Assembly (NCBI RefSeq): GCF_947498095.1
Contig: NZ_CANMJE010000003.1
Span: 248,001 to 312,000, forward strand
DNA length: 64,000 bases
From: an uncultured Shimia sp.
GTDB lineage: Bacteria > Pseudomonadota > Alphaproteobacteria > Rhodobacterales > Rhodobacteraceae
Direction of reading: 5' to 3'
Below, in pieces: positions 56,077-64,000 of the stretch. Position 1 is the first letter of the stretch. Each line of letters begins with the position of its first letter. The notes beneath the pieces are model-generated. The model was not told where the DNA came from. It worked only from the letters and a program-made list of their open reading frames with translations, and searched no databases. A program made the position numbers and the translations under genes.

Positions 56077-57084
56077 CTATTCTTCCAGGGCTTCGGCCTG
56101 TGCGGCGGTCACGGCGACCATATGCATGACATCCTCGGCGGAACACCCGCGGGACAGATCATTGGCTGGTTTTGCAAGACCCTGAAGCACCGGGCCGATG
56201 GCAGCTGCGCCGCCGATCCTTTGGGCGATCTTGTAAGCAATGTTGCCACTTTCGAGGTTGGGGAACACAAATATGTTGGCATCCCCGCCAAGCGGCGAGT
56301 CGCTGGCCTTGGCGGCGGCCACATCCGGCACAAACGCCGCATCAAACTGCAACTCACCATCGATCATCAGGTCAGGGGCTGCCGCCTTGGCGATTTCCGT
56401 CGCTTTGACCACCTTGGACACAGCCGCATGCGAGGCACTGCCGCGCGTTGAGAAAGACAGCATCGCAACGCGGGCTTTTTCGGTGGTCAGGGCCTCAAAC
56501 GAGCTGGCTGAGGCCAAGGCAATTTGCGCCATTTCTTCGGCGTTCGGATCGACGACAAGACCGCTATCGGCAAAGATATAGGCACCCTTTTTGGCGTGGT
56601 GTGATTCACAAAACAGCATCAGGAAAAAGCTCGAGACCATGCTTGCCCCAGGCGCAACGCCGATCACTTGGATCGCCGTGCGCACGATCTCTGCCGTTGT
56701 TGCGACCGCGCCGCCGACGGTGCCATCTGCATGACCCGCCTTAACCAACAAAGCCGCATAGACATGCGGTTGGGTTACAGCACGCAAAGCCTTTTCCAGC
56801 GTCATCCCTTTGTGTTTTCGCAACTCGTAATAGAGGACAGCCAATTCATCGTGATGCGGGGATGTGGCGGGGTCATGAATTTCGATCCCGTCATCTGGTT
56901 CCGCCTTGAGCAGTGAAAACTGCAGCTTTACGGTCAATTCTTCGCCCACAAGGATGATTTTCGCGATCCCCCTTTTGCGGACTTCCAATGCGGCTTCGAC
57001 GATGCGTGGATCGGTGCCTTCGCTGAGTACGATTGTTTTCTGAGACCGGGCCGCGTTGCGCAACAGGGTTTCCAGCGGTTTCAT
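56077..57084 (-). CDS. pta: Phosphate acetyltransferase
   Basis: Short-form Pta of 335 residues interconverting acetyl phosphate and acetyl-CoA. Family stretches are IVLSEGTDPRIVEAA near residue 18, HADGTVGGAVATTAEIVRTA near 118, SFFLMLFCES near 152 and the C-terminal GDANIFVFPNLESGNIAYKIAQRIGGAAAIGPVLQGL. No acetate kinase gene is adjacent. In sulfonate degradation Pta handles acetyl phosphate released by Xsc, and this gene shares an upstream palindrome with soeA, which would suit that role. Otherwise it is a housekeeping Pta. Confidence 0.9.
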   Translation of the reverse strand: MKPLETLLRNAARSQKTIVLSEGTDPRIVEAALEVRKRGIAKIILVGEELTVKLQFSLLKAEPDDGIEIHDPATSPHHDELAVLYYELRKHKGMTLEKALRAVTQPHVYAALLVKAGHADGTVGGAVATTAEIVRTAIQVIGVAPGASMVSSFFLMLFCESHHAKKGAYIFADSGLVVDPNAEEMAQIALASASSFEALTTEKARVAMLSFSTRGSASHAAVSKVVKATEIAKAAAPDLMIDGELQFDAAFVPDVAAAKASDSPLGGDANIFVFPNLESGNIAYKIAQRIGGAAAIGPVLQGLAKPANDLSRGCSAEDVMHMVAVTAAQAEALEE

Positions 57085-57509
57085 CGTCGATCTCCTCGGC
57101 TAAGCGACAGTCAGTCGCTCCTAATTACGTCAATCCGGTTTTGCGGCTAGGGCCAAGCATTTATCCAGGTTAGGTCCAAATTGTCCCACCGCTGCCCAAT
57201 GGCGTTGGTTTAAGGCTTTGTTCCCACTAAGCCAATCAATAATACACGAAATAGACAATAAATGATACATTTGGTATCAATAATGTGGATTAGTTGTTCT
57301 TTGTGCATTTCCCAAACACCGTGGCAGTTCTTGTTTTTCTAAAACTCTGGCGCTGACAACAACAGCCGGGCCGCAACAAAACGGTGTGGATATGTGCCCA
57401 TGTTGAAACAAGGGAACACCCGGAGAAATCTGGCAAATCACGTGTTGATCCTCTCGACCTAGGATAGGGCCACGGGGTAGAGTGCCGCAGACTTAACGGT
57501 AGGGCAGAT
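57085..57509. other. Intergenic region between pta and an IclR gene
   Basis: 425 bases between divergent genes, without a supported gene. It holds the second copy of the TGATAC-N5-GTATCA palindrome at 57262-57280, in an A/T-rich stretch (about 57230-57310) suitable for promoters. The part nearer the IclR gene is unremarkable. Confidence 0.6.
57262..57280. promoter_or_regulatory. Palindromic operator-like site TGATAC-N5-GTATCA, copy 2
   Basis: ATGATACATTTGGTATCAA, 16 of 19 positions identical to the site at 9434-9452. It lies 178 bases before pta and 230 bases before the IclR gene on the other side. Confidence 0.6.
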
Positions 57510-58286
57510 ATGACCGACAGCGACAACAAAGACGGGAACATTCCAACCAACCTGCGTTTGCTGATGGTTCTTGAGGCCATGGCCGAAGCCGGAGTTCCTG
57601 TGACCCCCACCGAGGTTAACCATGACCTCGGCTTGCCCAAGCCAACGATACATCGCCTTTTTTCCACGCTTGAGGCCGAAGGTTTCATTCAGCGAGAAAT
57701 CGATGGGCGCGGGTATTCGCCGGGTCTGAGGCTTCGGAAAATGTCGGCCGGCATCCTGTCGTCTCTTCGTATCCGGACCTCGCGGGTCGCGATCTTGAAC
57801 AAACTGGCGGACGACGTGGGCGAGACCTGCAACATCGCACTGCCCGACCGCGACGCAATGGTTTATATCGACCGGGTCGAAACCAAGTGGCCATTGCGAA
57901 TCCAATTGCCTGTTGGGACGCGCGTGCCCTTTTACTGCACGGCCAGTGGCAAAATGTATCTCAGCAGCCTGGATCGGCGACACCTCAGGAATTATGCAAA
58001 CTCGGTTAAGTTCGAAGCCAAGACACCCAACACGATCACATCTCCGGAGCGTCTTATTGAAGAAGCCCTGAAAGTACGCGAACGCGGATATTCGGTGGAT
58101 AACAGTGAATTCATGGAGGGCATGGTCGCGGTTGCGGTGCCGATCGTTGATGGTCACGGGCGGCTGGTCTCGACATTGTCAGTTCACGCCCCCGATCAAC
58201 GCCTGATGCTCGAAGAAGCCGAGAGCCACGTGGATACCTTGAAAGCCGCAGCAGAGCAGCTTTCAAGTTTGTTGAACGACGTCTGA
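57510..58286 (+). CDS. IclR-family transcriptional regulator
   Basis: Regulator of 258 residues: winged helix-turn-helix at the N-terminus (PTEVNHDLGLPKPTIHRLFSTLEAEGFI, about residues 32-59) and an IclR effector domain (CNIALPDRDAMVYIDRVET near 110, YCTASGKMYLSSL near 145, EFMEGMVAVAVPIVD near 203). Divergent from pta and facing the broken tryptophanase gene tail to tail (6-base gap). Candidate binding site is the palindrome at 57262-57280, 230 bases upstream. The effector is unknown. Confidence 0.85.
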   Translation: MTDSDNKDGNIPTNLRLLMVLEAMAEAGVPVTPTEVNHDLGLPKPTIHRLFSTLEAEGFIQREIDGRGYSPGLRLRKMSAGILSSLRIRTSRVAILNKLADDVGETCNIALPDRDAMVYIDRVETKWPLRIQLPVGTRVPFYCTASGKMYLSSLDRRHLRNYANSVKFEAKTPNTITSPERLIEEALKVRERGYSVDNSEFMEGMVAVAVPIVDGHGRLVSTLSVHAPDQRLMLEEAESHVDTLKAAAEQLSSLLNDV

Positions 58287-58292
58287 GACCGT

Positions 58293-59657
58293 TTAGTCGG
58301 GTTCAAACTGGCACGTAAAGTGGCGCATCAGGTTGGGTTGCCGTGTGATGCGAAACCCTTTCAGAGCGCCTCGGATCCGGGTCAGTTCCTCGAAGACTTC
58401 GACAATATAGTCCGCATGGGACTGTGTGTAGGTTCGTCGAGGAATGGCCAGTCTGACCAGATCCATAGCAGCGGCCCGTTCTGAGCCATCCGGTTGCTGA
58501 CCGAACATCACAGTTCCAATCTCACAGCTTCGGATACCGCCCATCTCATAAAGTGCCACCGCCAGCGCCTGGCCGGGATACTGAAGCGGGTCGATGTGCG
58601 ACAGCCAGGCCCGCGCGTCGATAAAGACCGCATGACCACCCGCCGGTTTGACGACCGGCACACCCATTTGGTCCAATTGCTCTGATATATAGGCGTTGGT
58701 CCGGATGCGGTACCGCAGATAATCTTCGTCGATAATCTCGCTCAGCCCCTGCGCCAGCGCTTCGAGGTCGCGACCAGAGAGGCCGCCATAAGTTGGAAAG
58801 CCTTCGGTGCGGATCAGGTGATTGCGCGCCTGTTCGGCGAGCGCTGCATCGTTGAGCGCTAACCAGCCGCCGATGTTGCCAAAGGCATCTTTTTTGGCGC
58901 TCATGGTCATGCCGTCGGCCTCCGCAAAACAATCCCGCACGATGTCGGGGATACTGCGATCTTGTTGCCCGGGCTCACGATCCTTGATGAACCACGCGTT
59001 CTAAGCAAAGCGGCATCCATCAATAAAGAAGGGCTTGTCAAACTTGCGCGCCAAAGCTGCTGTGCCTTGGATGTTTTCAAGGCTCACCGGCTGTCCGCCA
59101 CCTGCATTGTTGGTGATGGTCAACATCACGCATGGCACGCTGTCGCCGTGCTTGGTCAGGTAGGCTTCGAGTTTTTCGAGATCCATATTGCCCTTGAACG
59201 GATGCATATTGGCCGGATCATGACCTTCCTTGATCACAAGGTCATGGCCTTCGGCGCCAGAGGCTTCGATATTGCCACGGGTCGTGTCGAAGTGCGTGTT
59301 GTTGGGGATGTTGCGCCCCGTGCCGCCGAACATCGAGAACAGGATTGCCTCGGCGGCGCGCCCTTGGTGAGTGGGGATGATGTGGTTGAACGGCATGAGG
59401 TTTTTGACCGCCGCTTCAAAGCGATAGAAGGATGGAGAACCAGCATAACTCTCGTCGCCACGCATGACGGCAGACCACTGCGCCGCGCTCATTGCGCCAG
59501 TACCGCTATCAGTCAAGAGGTCGATCAGCACGTCGTCGGAGTGCAGCGCGAACAGGTTGTAGTGGGCATCTCGGATCAGCTTTTTCCGCTCTTCGCGAGT
59601 GGTCATACGGATCGGTTCTACGGATTTGATGCGAAAGGGTTCGATGATTGTTTTCAT
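58293..59657 (-). pseudogene. tnaA: Tryptophanase/tyrosine phenol-lyase family gene interrupted by an in-frame TAG
   Basis: Read through, this gives a 454-residue PLP-dependent beta-eliminating lyase close to TnaA and TPL. Before the stop: EPFRIKSVEPIRMTTREER, LLTDSGTGAMS, MRGDESYAGSPSFY and IPTHQGRAAE. After it: NAWFIKDREPG, then MTMSAKKDAF with the PLP Lys, EGFPTYGGLSGRD and LAIPRRTYTQSH. Codon 219 (59001-59003) is TAG where relatives have Glu in the R-F-A-E-N-A motif, a single-base change from GAG. Frame and all other landmarks are intact, so inactivation looks recent, or it is a sequence error. AGGAG precedes the ATG at 59657. Confidence 0.85.
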
Positions 59658-59826
59658 CACAGGGCTCCTGAATTCGGCCCCATAGGATTCGCGGCAACGA
59701 TTACACGAAGGAGCCGATGCGCTGCGGTTGTCCCAAGCGGACCGCGCTCAGCGCCCATTCGTTGCGCCTGTAACTTTTCAGGAAATGTCAGGGGCGTCAA
59801 AGGACAAGTTGTCGCTCTGACGAGGG

Positions 59827-60600
59827 TTACTTTTCGACCAGCGCCAAAACCCGCAAAGGGCTGCCTGTGCCGTTGCGAATTTTTAATGGGGGGGCGATCA
59901 GGATCGCACCTGTGGCAGGCAATTGGTCAAGGTTGGCAAGGCATTGCAGGCCCAGTTTGCCCGCGCCGTGCAGGATAAAGTGTGCAGGATAGGGGGGCGT
60001 GTAATGCGCGCCTTGTCCAGCGTCTGTGCCGACCGTTTCTGTGCCAAAGCCACGAATGTTGCGTTCTTCGGCCAGCAAGCGCATGGCGTCGGGGGTGGGG
60101 CCGGGAGAGTGTGGCCCGTCTTCGCGCATGTTCAGGTAGTCCGCGCCGCGCCGTTTGGACCAATCGGTGCGCATCAGAACCCAGGCGTCTTCGGGGATAC
60201 GGCCATGCTCCGCTTCCCAGGCTTCGATAATCTCGGGCGTCAGTTCAAAATCGTCGTCCTGTGCAGATCCTTCTGAACAGTCGATCACCACGACCGGGCC
60301 AACGAGTTTTTCCGCCGGGATCTCGTCCACAGCACCATTTGGCACATCGCGGCCCGAAATCCAGTGAACGGGGGCGTCAAAGTGGGTGCCTGTGTGTTCG
60401 GACATAGAGATATTGTGCCACTTCCATGCCGGTCCGCGATGGTCATAAGCGCTGACCTCTTCCATGCGAAAGCGGGCGCATTGGCCGAACTCGGGTGGCA
60501 GGATGATGACCGGGAAATCGGGATCGAGCGTGTGGGTCAGATCAACGATCTCGACCTCGCCCGAGGCCATGCGCTGTGTCAGGTCGGTAAGCGTGCTCAT
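59827..60600 (-). CDS. Cyclase-family (kynurenine formamidase-like) hydrolase
   Basis: Metal-dependent hydrolase of 257 residues of the cyclase/KynB family. The signature HTGTHFDAPVHW (residues about 69-80) supplies metal ligands, IVDLTHTLDPDFP opens the fold, and RGFGTETVGTDAG near 183 is also conserved. It overlaps the DUF35-SDR gene by 4 bases (ATGA) as the last gene of the minus-strand CoA operon, and the broken tryptophanase lies 169 bases downstream. KynB activity would need a tryptophan-catabolic context that is not otherwise visible, so a lactonase or amidase role within the CoA operon is equally possible. Confidence 0.78.
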   Translation of the reverse strand: MSTLTDLTQRMASGEVEIVDLTHTLDPDFPVIILPPEFGQCARFRMEEVSAYDHRGPAWKWHNISMSEHTGTHFDAPVHWISGRDVPNGAVDEIPAEKLVGPVVVIDCSEGSAQDDDFELTPEIIEAWEAEHGRIPEDAWVLMRTDWSKRRGADYLNMREDGPHSPGPTPDAMRLLAEERNIRGFGTETVGTDAGQGAHYTPPYPAHFILHGAGKLGLQCLANLDQLPATGAILIAPPLKIRNGTGSPLRVLALVEK

Positions 60601-61850
60601 CCCTGCTGTCCCTTTGTCATTTCTCGCTCAAGAATTTTGGGGCCCGCGCGGAAGCGTTCGATCATGTCTTTTGCCACGTCGCCGCAATAGACATCTTCCA
60701 GCCCATCCTTCAGCCCTTGCACAACTGACCGTGCAACGGCGGGCGGCAGAACCTTCGGTGGGGGCAATTCCTGATGCCAGTCGTCCTCGGTCGGGCCGAC
60801 AAAGACGTTCATGACGCGCAATCCTGAGGCGCGGAAGTCATTGCGCAGGTTTTGACTGAGCGAATATGCGGCGGCGTTGGAGGCGGAAAAACAGCCGTAG
60901 TCGGCAGAGTTCACCAACGCGTAGGCCGAGAGAATATTGACCCAAGCCACGGCGGAATTCACGCCGTCGGCCGTGCGCGAACACATGCCTGGCCCAAAAG
61001 CCTGAGCCAGTCGCATGAGGCCAAAGTAATTCACTTCCATCTCGTCCTGGGCAAAGCCCACGTCACCACGGGCCATCGCGCCGCCGGGGCGGACAAATTG
61101 AGCGTTGTTGATGAGAATATCGAGCTTGCCGCCGATCTCGCCTGCGAGTTCCTTTACCGAGGTTGTGTCAGTGACGTCCAGCGCCATGATCTCGACCCCG
61201 GGAATGGCGGTGAGTGCGTCGCGCTGGGGATTGGGGAGCCATGATTCAGCCTCACCGACAAAGATCATCGTGGCGCCTGCGTCGTGCAGAGCCTTAGCCA
61301 GTGTTGGCGCATTAGGGTTGCGCGCGTCGGTGATCAGGACGCGGCGGTGTTTCGGATCGGAGGACATGGCGCGCAATTCGGGGTCGTCTTCCATATCGGG
61401 TGTCCTTTGTTCAGGCAGGGCCATCATGACGCCTTGGCCGGAGCGGTCCAGCCGGTTCGACAGGATCACGCGGGATTTAGGGGCGACGTCGCCGTGAACG
61501 TGGCAGATGATCGTCGGGCCGGCGTCGAGTTGCACCGAGCCGAGCCGCCACGGCGCGCGTTCGCGAAAGTAGAGATTGGTAGAGGTGCGCACAGTGGATT
61601 CCGCCAGCAGGGTGCCTGTGGGGGAGATGTCTTTCCATGGCAGATCGACCGACAGGCATTTGCAGCAGGCGTCGCGAGGCGGGTATTGCACGGTGCCGCA
61701 CTCGGCGCAGGTTTGCAGCATGAAACGGCCTTCGGCGGCGGCCGCGGTGAGGCCAAGCGTGGCACGGGACCGCACGCCGGGGGGCGAGGTTGGCGTGAGG
61801 CTGCGTTTCAGCGGGTTCTTTTTGGGCGGTGGTGTCAGCGGCGTGGTCAT
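60597..61850 (-). CDS. DUF35 zinc-ribbon/OB-fold protein fused to a degenerate SDR domain
   Basis: Two-domain protein of 417 residues. The N-terminal part (about 1-150) is a DUF35 unit with zinc ribbon C-x2-C-x10-C-x2-C (CAECGTVQYPPRDACCKC, about residues 47-64) and an OB-fold. The C-terminal part (about 165-400) has SDR-like secondary structure and the NNAQ motif (DILINNAQFVRPGGAM). The glycine-rich cofactor loop is replaced by ITDARNPNAP, and the YxxxK catalytic pair reads FSASN, so oxidoreductase activity is doubtful. It overlaps the thiolase-like gene upstream and the cyclase gene downstream by 4 bases each. DUF35 proteins are obligate partners of thiolase-fold aldolases; this one is probably the same. 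Confidence 0.8.
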   Translation of the reverse strand: MTTPLTPPPKKNPLKRSLTPTSPPGVRSRATLGLTAAAAEGRFMLQTCAECGTVQYPPRDACCKCLSVDLPWKDISPTGTLLAESTVRTSTNLYFRERAPWRLGSVQLDAGPTIICHVHGDVAPKSRVILSNRLDRSGQGVMMALPEQRTPDMEDDPELRAMSSDPKHRRVLITDARNPNAPTLAKALHDAGATMIFVGEAESWLPNPQRDALTAIPGVEIMALDVTDTTSVKELAGEIGGKLDILINNAQFVRPGGAMARGDVGFAQDEMEVNYFGLMRLAQAFGPGMCSRTADGVNSAVAWVNILSAYALVNSADYGCFSASNAAAYSLSQNLRNDFRASGLRVMNVFVGPTEDDWHQELPPPKVLPPAVARSVVQGLKDGLEDVYCGDVAKDMIERFRAGPKILEREMTKGQQG

Positions 61851-63022
61851 GCGGCACCGCCTTTCAGGATCGCGGCACTTGAACAGACGCCCCGGTCATA
61901 ATTGATCATGCCAAAACCTGAAACCATGGCGCGGGTGGCGCCTGCAACTTGGGTTGGCCCTGCAAATCCTGTCACCTGTCTGATGGCCTCGACAAGGCCG
62001 ATAAAGCCGCCAGCCGCCCCGGCTTGACCGGCGCTAAGCTGGCCGCCAGAGGTGTTATGAGGGAAGTTTCCGGTGATGGTGAGATCGTGGTTGCGCACGA
62101 AGTCGGGGGCGCCGCCCTTGGAGCAAAAACCAAGGTCCTCGATCTGCATCATCGAGATGACGGGGTAATCGTCATAAGTCTGCAAAAGGTCGATGTCTGT
62201 GGGCGCGCACTGGGCTTGGTTGTAAAGCTCGTCAATGTCGACCGTCCAGCCGCCGCGCAGTTGGATGGGGTCACTGGCGTGGGCATTGTGGCGTTCGATG
62301 GCGCCCTCGATAGTGGCATAGCGCAGGCCGCGTTTTTGTGCTTCGTCCACGGTCATGACCAGAAAGGCCTCGGACCCCGCGCAGGGCATGACACAATCAA
62401 ACAGCGCGATAGGGTCAGCGATGGGGCGGGCATCAATGTATTGCTGCAGCGTCAGGGGTTTCTTCATCAAAGCCCCGGGGTTCTTCAGGGCATTATCGCG
62501 TTGGGCGACCGCGATACGGCCAAAATCTTCGCGGGTGGCGCCGTACTCGTGCATGTAACGGTCTGTCAGCAATGCAAAATTCGCGTTGGGGCCGCCAAAG
62601 CCATAAGGATAAGACGCGTCCATTGCGAAGCGCGAAAAAGACGAGAGCAGCGCGCGGAAGCTGTCGATGTGGTTGGTGTCGCCCGAGACGCAGGCAACAA
62701 TGTCGGCATCGCCGGATTGCACCGCGCGGGCGGCCTTGCGCAGCGAGATCACACCAGACGCGCCACCCATGGGAATGTGGTCCAGCCAGCGGGGGCTGAG
62801 GCCGAGGTGCTGGGTCAGGCCGACGGCGGTGTCGGGAAAAAGCGTGAAACTGGCCACGGAAAACCCATCAAGATCGGCCGGTTTCAAGCCCGCAGCATCC
62901 AACGATCCACGCAGCGCGCGGGCGATCCACCAATGGGCGGTTTCAATCGAATAGCGCTGATAGGGGATCGACACTGGCGCAACCAGTGCCACGCCCTCGT
63001 ATGATTGCCGGGGTCTGGTCAC
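61847..63022 (-). CDS. Thiolase-superfamily protein lacking the acyl-accepting cysteine (Ltp2/SCP-x-like)
   Basis: Thiolase-fold protein of 391 residues with a GTG start that overlaps the acyl-CoA synthetase stop (GTGA); a longer frame upstream lacks similarity. The position of the nucleophilic Cys in ordinary thiolases reads MGGASGVISLRKAARAV, so the Cys is absent. The C-terminal FPHNTSGGQLSAGQAGAAGG segment is typical of SCP-x/Ltp2-type members. Proteins of this subgroup with a DUF35 partner carry out retro-aldol cleavage of 3-hydroxyacyl-CoAs in steroid side-chain degradation. The next gene encodes a DUF35 protein, so aldolase rather than thiolase activity is inferred. Confidence 0.8.
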   Translation of the reverse strand: MTRPRQSYEGVALVAPVSIPYQRYSIETAHWWIARALRGSLDAAGLKPADLDGFSVASFTLFPDTAVGLTQHLGLSPRWLDHIPMGGASGVISLRKAARAVQSGDADIVACVSGDTNHIDSFRALLSSFSRFAMDASYPYGFGGPNANFALLTDRYMHEYGATREDFGRIAVAQRDNALKNPGALMKKPLTLQQYIDARPIADPIALFDCVMPCAGSEAFLVMTVDEAQKRGLRYATIEGAIERHNAHASDPIQLRGGWTVDIDELYNQAQCAPTDIDLLQTYDDYPVISMMQIEDLGFCSKGGAPDFVRNHDLTITGNFPHNTSGGQLSAGQAGAAGGFIGLVEAIRQVTGFAGPTQVAGATRAMVSGFGMINYDRGVCSSAAILKGGAA

Positions 63023-64000
63023 GCAACTTGCCTTTTCTTCAGGTGGAGTGTGTTGACAGTTGCGGGATCGGTCAAGAGGGCTGCGGCCATCGCTTTGAGG
63101 TCGGCGCGCTGGATTTTCTGTGTTGAGGTCAGCGGCAAGGCGTCGACAAAGGCGACATAGCCCGGCACTTTGTAATAGGCCATTTGCTCCAGCGCCCAAG
63201 TCACGATCTCTTCAGCCTTGGCCGACGACGGGTTGGCGACAGTCAGACAGGCGAACACTTCGTCTCCGCGTACAAGGTCAGGCACAGGGGCGACAGCGGC
63301 GGCGGCGATATCGGGGTGGCGCATGAGGATGGATTCAACCTCGACCGCCGCGATGTTCTCGCCAGAGCGGCGGATCACGTTTTTCTTGCGGTCGACGAAA
63401 AAGACGAAACCGTCGGCATCGGCGCGAACAACGTCACCAGTGTGGAACCAGCCGTTTTCCCAAGCCTCATCGGTGGCCTCTGGGTTCTTGTAGTATTCGC
63501 TGAAGAAGCCAAGACGCGGGCTGTCGCCCTTGCGGCGGACGAGGAGTTCGCCAGGGTCGCCGGGGGTAACCTCAACGCCTGCGTCGTCGATGATCGAGAC
63601 GTCGAGCCAGTCGGGGACTTGCCCTAGAGCGGATTGGCCGATGAGGCGGTCGTGGGTGTGGTTTGAGATCACTGCGCCTGCACCGGTCTCGGTCATGGCC
63701 CAGGCCTCCATCAGGGGGAAGCCGTAGCGATCCTCAAAGGCCCCGTGCAGTTTGGGATCAACACCTGCTCCAAAGCCAAAACGGACGGTGTGGTCGGTGT
63801 CCGTAGGGGCTGAGTCCATGCCCATCAGCATTGAGGGCATGACACCGAGGTAGTGCAGGCAAGTGGCGCGGCTATCTTTGACGTCTTGCCACCAGCTGCG
63901 GGGATGGAAACGGTCGAGGGCTGTGAGACAACCGCCGACGGTGACCATCGCCATAAAGGAATAGGCCATGGCGTTCATGTGGAAGATCGGCAGGGGCGTG
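63019..64000 (-). CDS. Acyl-CoA synthetase (AMP-forming), 3' part, cut by the window edge
   Basis: C-terminal 327 residues of an adenylate-forming enzyme; the gene continues beyond the right end. Visible motifs are the partial core TPLPIFHMNAMAYS, the acyl/AMP-binding EAWAMTETGAG, the ATP-binding GWFHTGDVVRADADGFVFFVDRKKNVIRRSGENIAAVEVE region and the catalytic Lys in LPLTSTQKIQRADL near the end. It should activate a carboxylic acid to its CoA ester for the downstream thiolase-like/DUF35 pair, with which it is translationally coupled (4-base overlap). Substrate not determinable. Confidence 0.88.
   Translation of the reverse strand, partial: TPLPIFHMNAMAYSFMAMVTVGGCLTALDRFHPRSWWQDVKDSRATCLHYLGVMPSMLMGMDSAPTDTDHTVRFGFGAGVDPKLHGAFEDRYGFPLMEAWAMTETGAGAVISNHTHDRLIGQSALGQVPDWLDVSIIDDAGVEVTPGDPGELLVRRKGDSPRLGFFSEYYKNPEATDEAWENGWFHTGDVVRADADGFVFFVDRKKNVIRRSGENIAAVEVESILMRHPDIAAAAVAPVPDLVRGDEVFACLTVANPSSAKAEEIVTWALEQMAYYKVPGYVAFVDALPLTSTQKIQRADLKAMAAALLTDPATVNTLHLKKRQVA

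Noticed and set aside
59001-59003. The TAG in the tryptophanase gene as a pyrrolysine codon
   Set aside because: Relatives have Glu here, not a catalytic Lys analogue. No pyrrolysine biosynthesis gene is seen in the window, and one base change from GAG explains it.

Overview
The window reads as a chromosomal segment of a marine alphaproteobacterium of the Roseobacter group (Rhodobacterales). The grounds are gene content and style: moderately high G+C, tightly overlapping ATGA/GTGA operons, a SoeABC-type sulfite dehydrogenase, a tungstate ABC transporter, choline-sulfatase, a dimethylglycine-dehydrogenase/MttB-like pair and many small catabolic operons, each with its own IclR, TetR, LysR, AraC or Lrp regulator. 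No rRNA, tRNA, CRISPR array, insertion sequence or phage gene was seen. The genus cannot be fixed from sequence alone.

Left part (1-18.6 kb). A MscS-type channel is followed by a seven-gene beta-oxidation operon resembling the pim (pimeloyl-CoA) operon: FadB-type fusion, thiolase, two acyl-CoA dehydrogenases, PaaI thioesterase, crotonase and an IclR regulator. Next come soeABC (molybdopterin subunit, four-cluster ferredoxin, DmsC-type anchor) and, tail to tail with it, an eight-haem TPR/HEAT cytochrome. A secreted sulfatase and a TrmO-like methyltransferase follow.

Middle (18.7-44.4 kb). This is a mosaic of small catabolic units: an orphan ABC membrane domain; a FAH-hydrolase/IlvD-dehydratase/SDR operon that looks like a non-phosphorylating sugar-acid route; a TetR-controlled dimethylglycine-dehydrogenase/MttB-like operon with two matching palindromes in front of it; an SDR remnant beside a 2-keto-3-deoxygalactonate kinase; an aminoadipate-semialdehyde dehydrogenase/saccharopine-dehydrogenase pair with a divergent Lrp regulator; choline-sulfatase; a beta-hydroxyacid dehydrogenase; two LysR genes; an amidohydrolase with a CobW GTPase; a broken NagA fragment; tupBCA; a crotonase; and a universal stress protein.

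Aromatic island (44.5-55 kb). It encodes a full route from 4-hydroxybenzoate to central metabolism by 4,5-cleavage of protocatechuate: PobA, LigAB, LigC, LigI, a GalD/LigU-type tautomerase, a GalB-type hydratase and a LigK-type aldolase. There are two different LigAB pairs, an unusual LysR regulator with two DNA-binding domains, and a PobR-like AraC regulator.

Right part (55-64 kb). An aldo/keto reductase, phosphate acetyltransferase and an IclR regulator are followed by a tryptophanase gene interrupted by one in-frame TAG. Last is an operon with an acyl-CoA synthetase (cut by the window edge), a thiolase-fold protein lacking the nucleophilic cysteine, a DUF35 protein fused to a degenerate SDR domain, and a cyclase-family hydrolase. 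This resembles the architecture of thiolase-like/DUF35 acyl-CoA aldolases and is the best candidate here for an undescribed system. A 19-bp palindrome shared by the regions upstream of soeA and upstream of pta suggests a common sulfonate/sulfite regulon.
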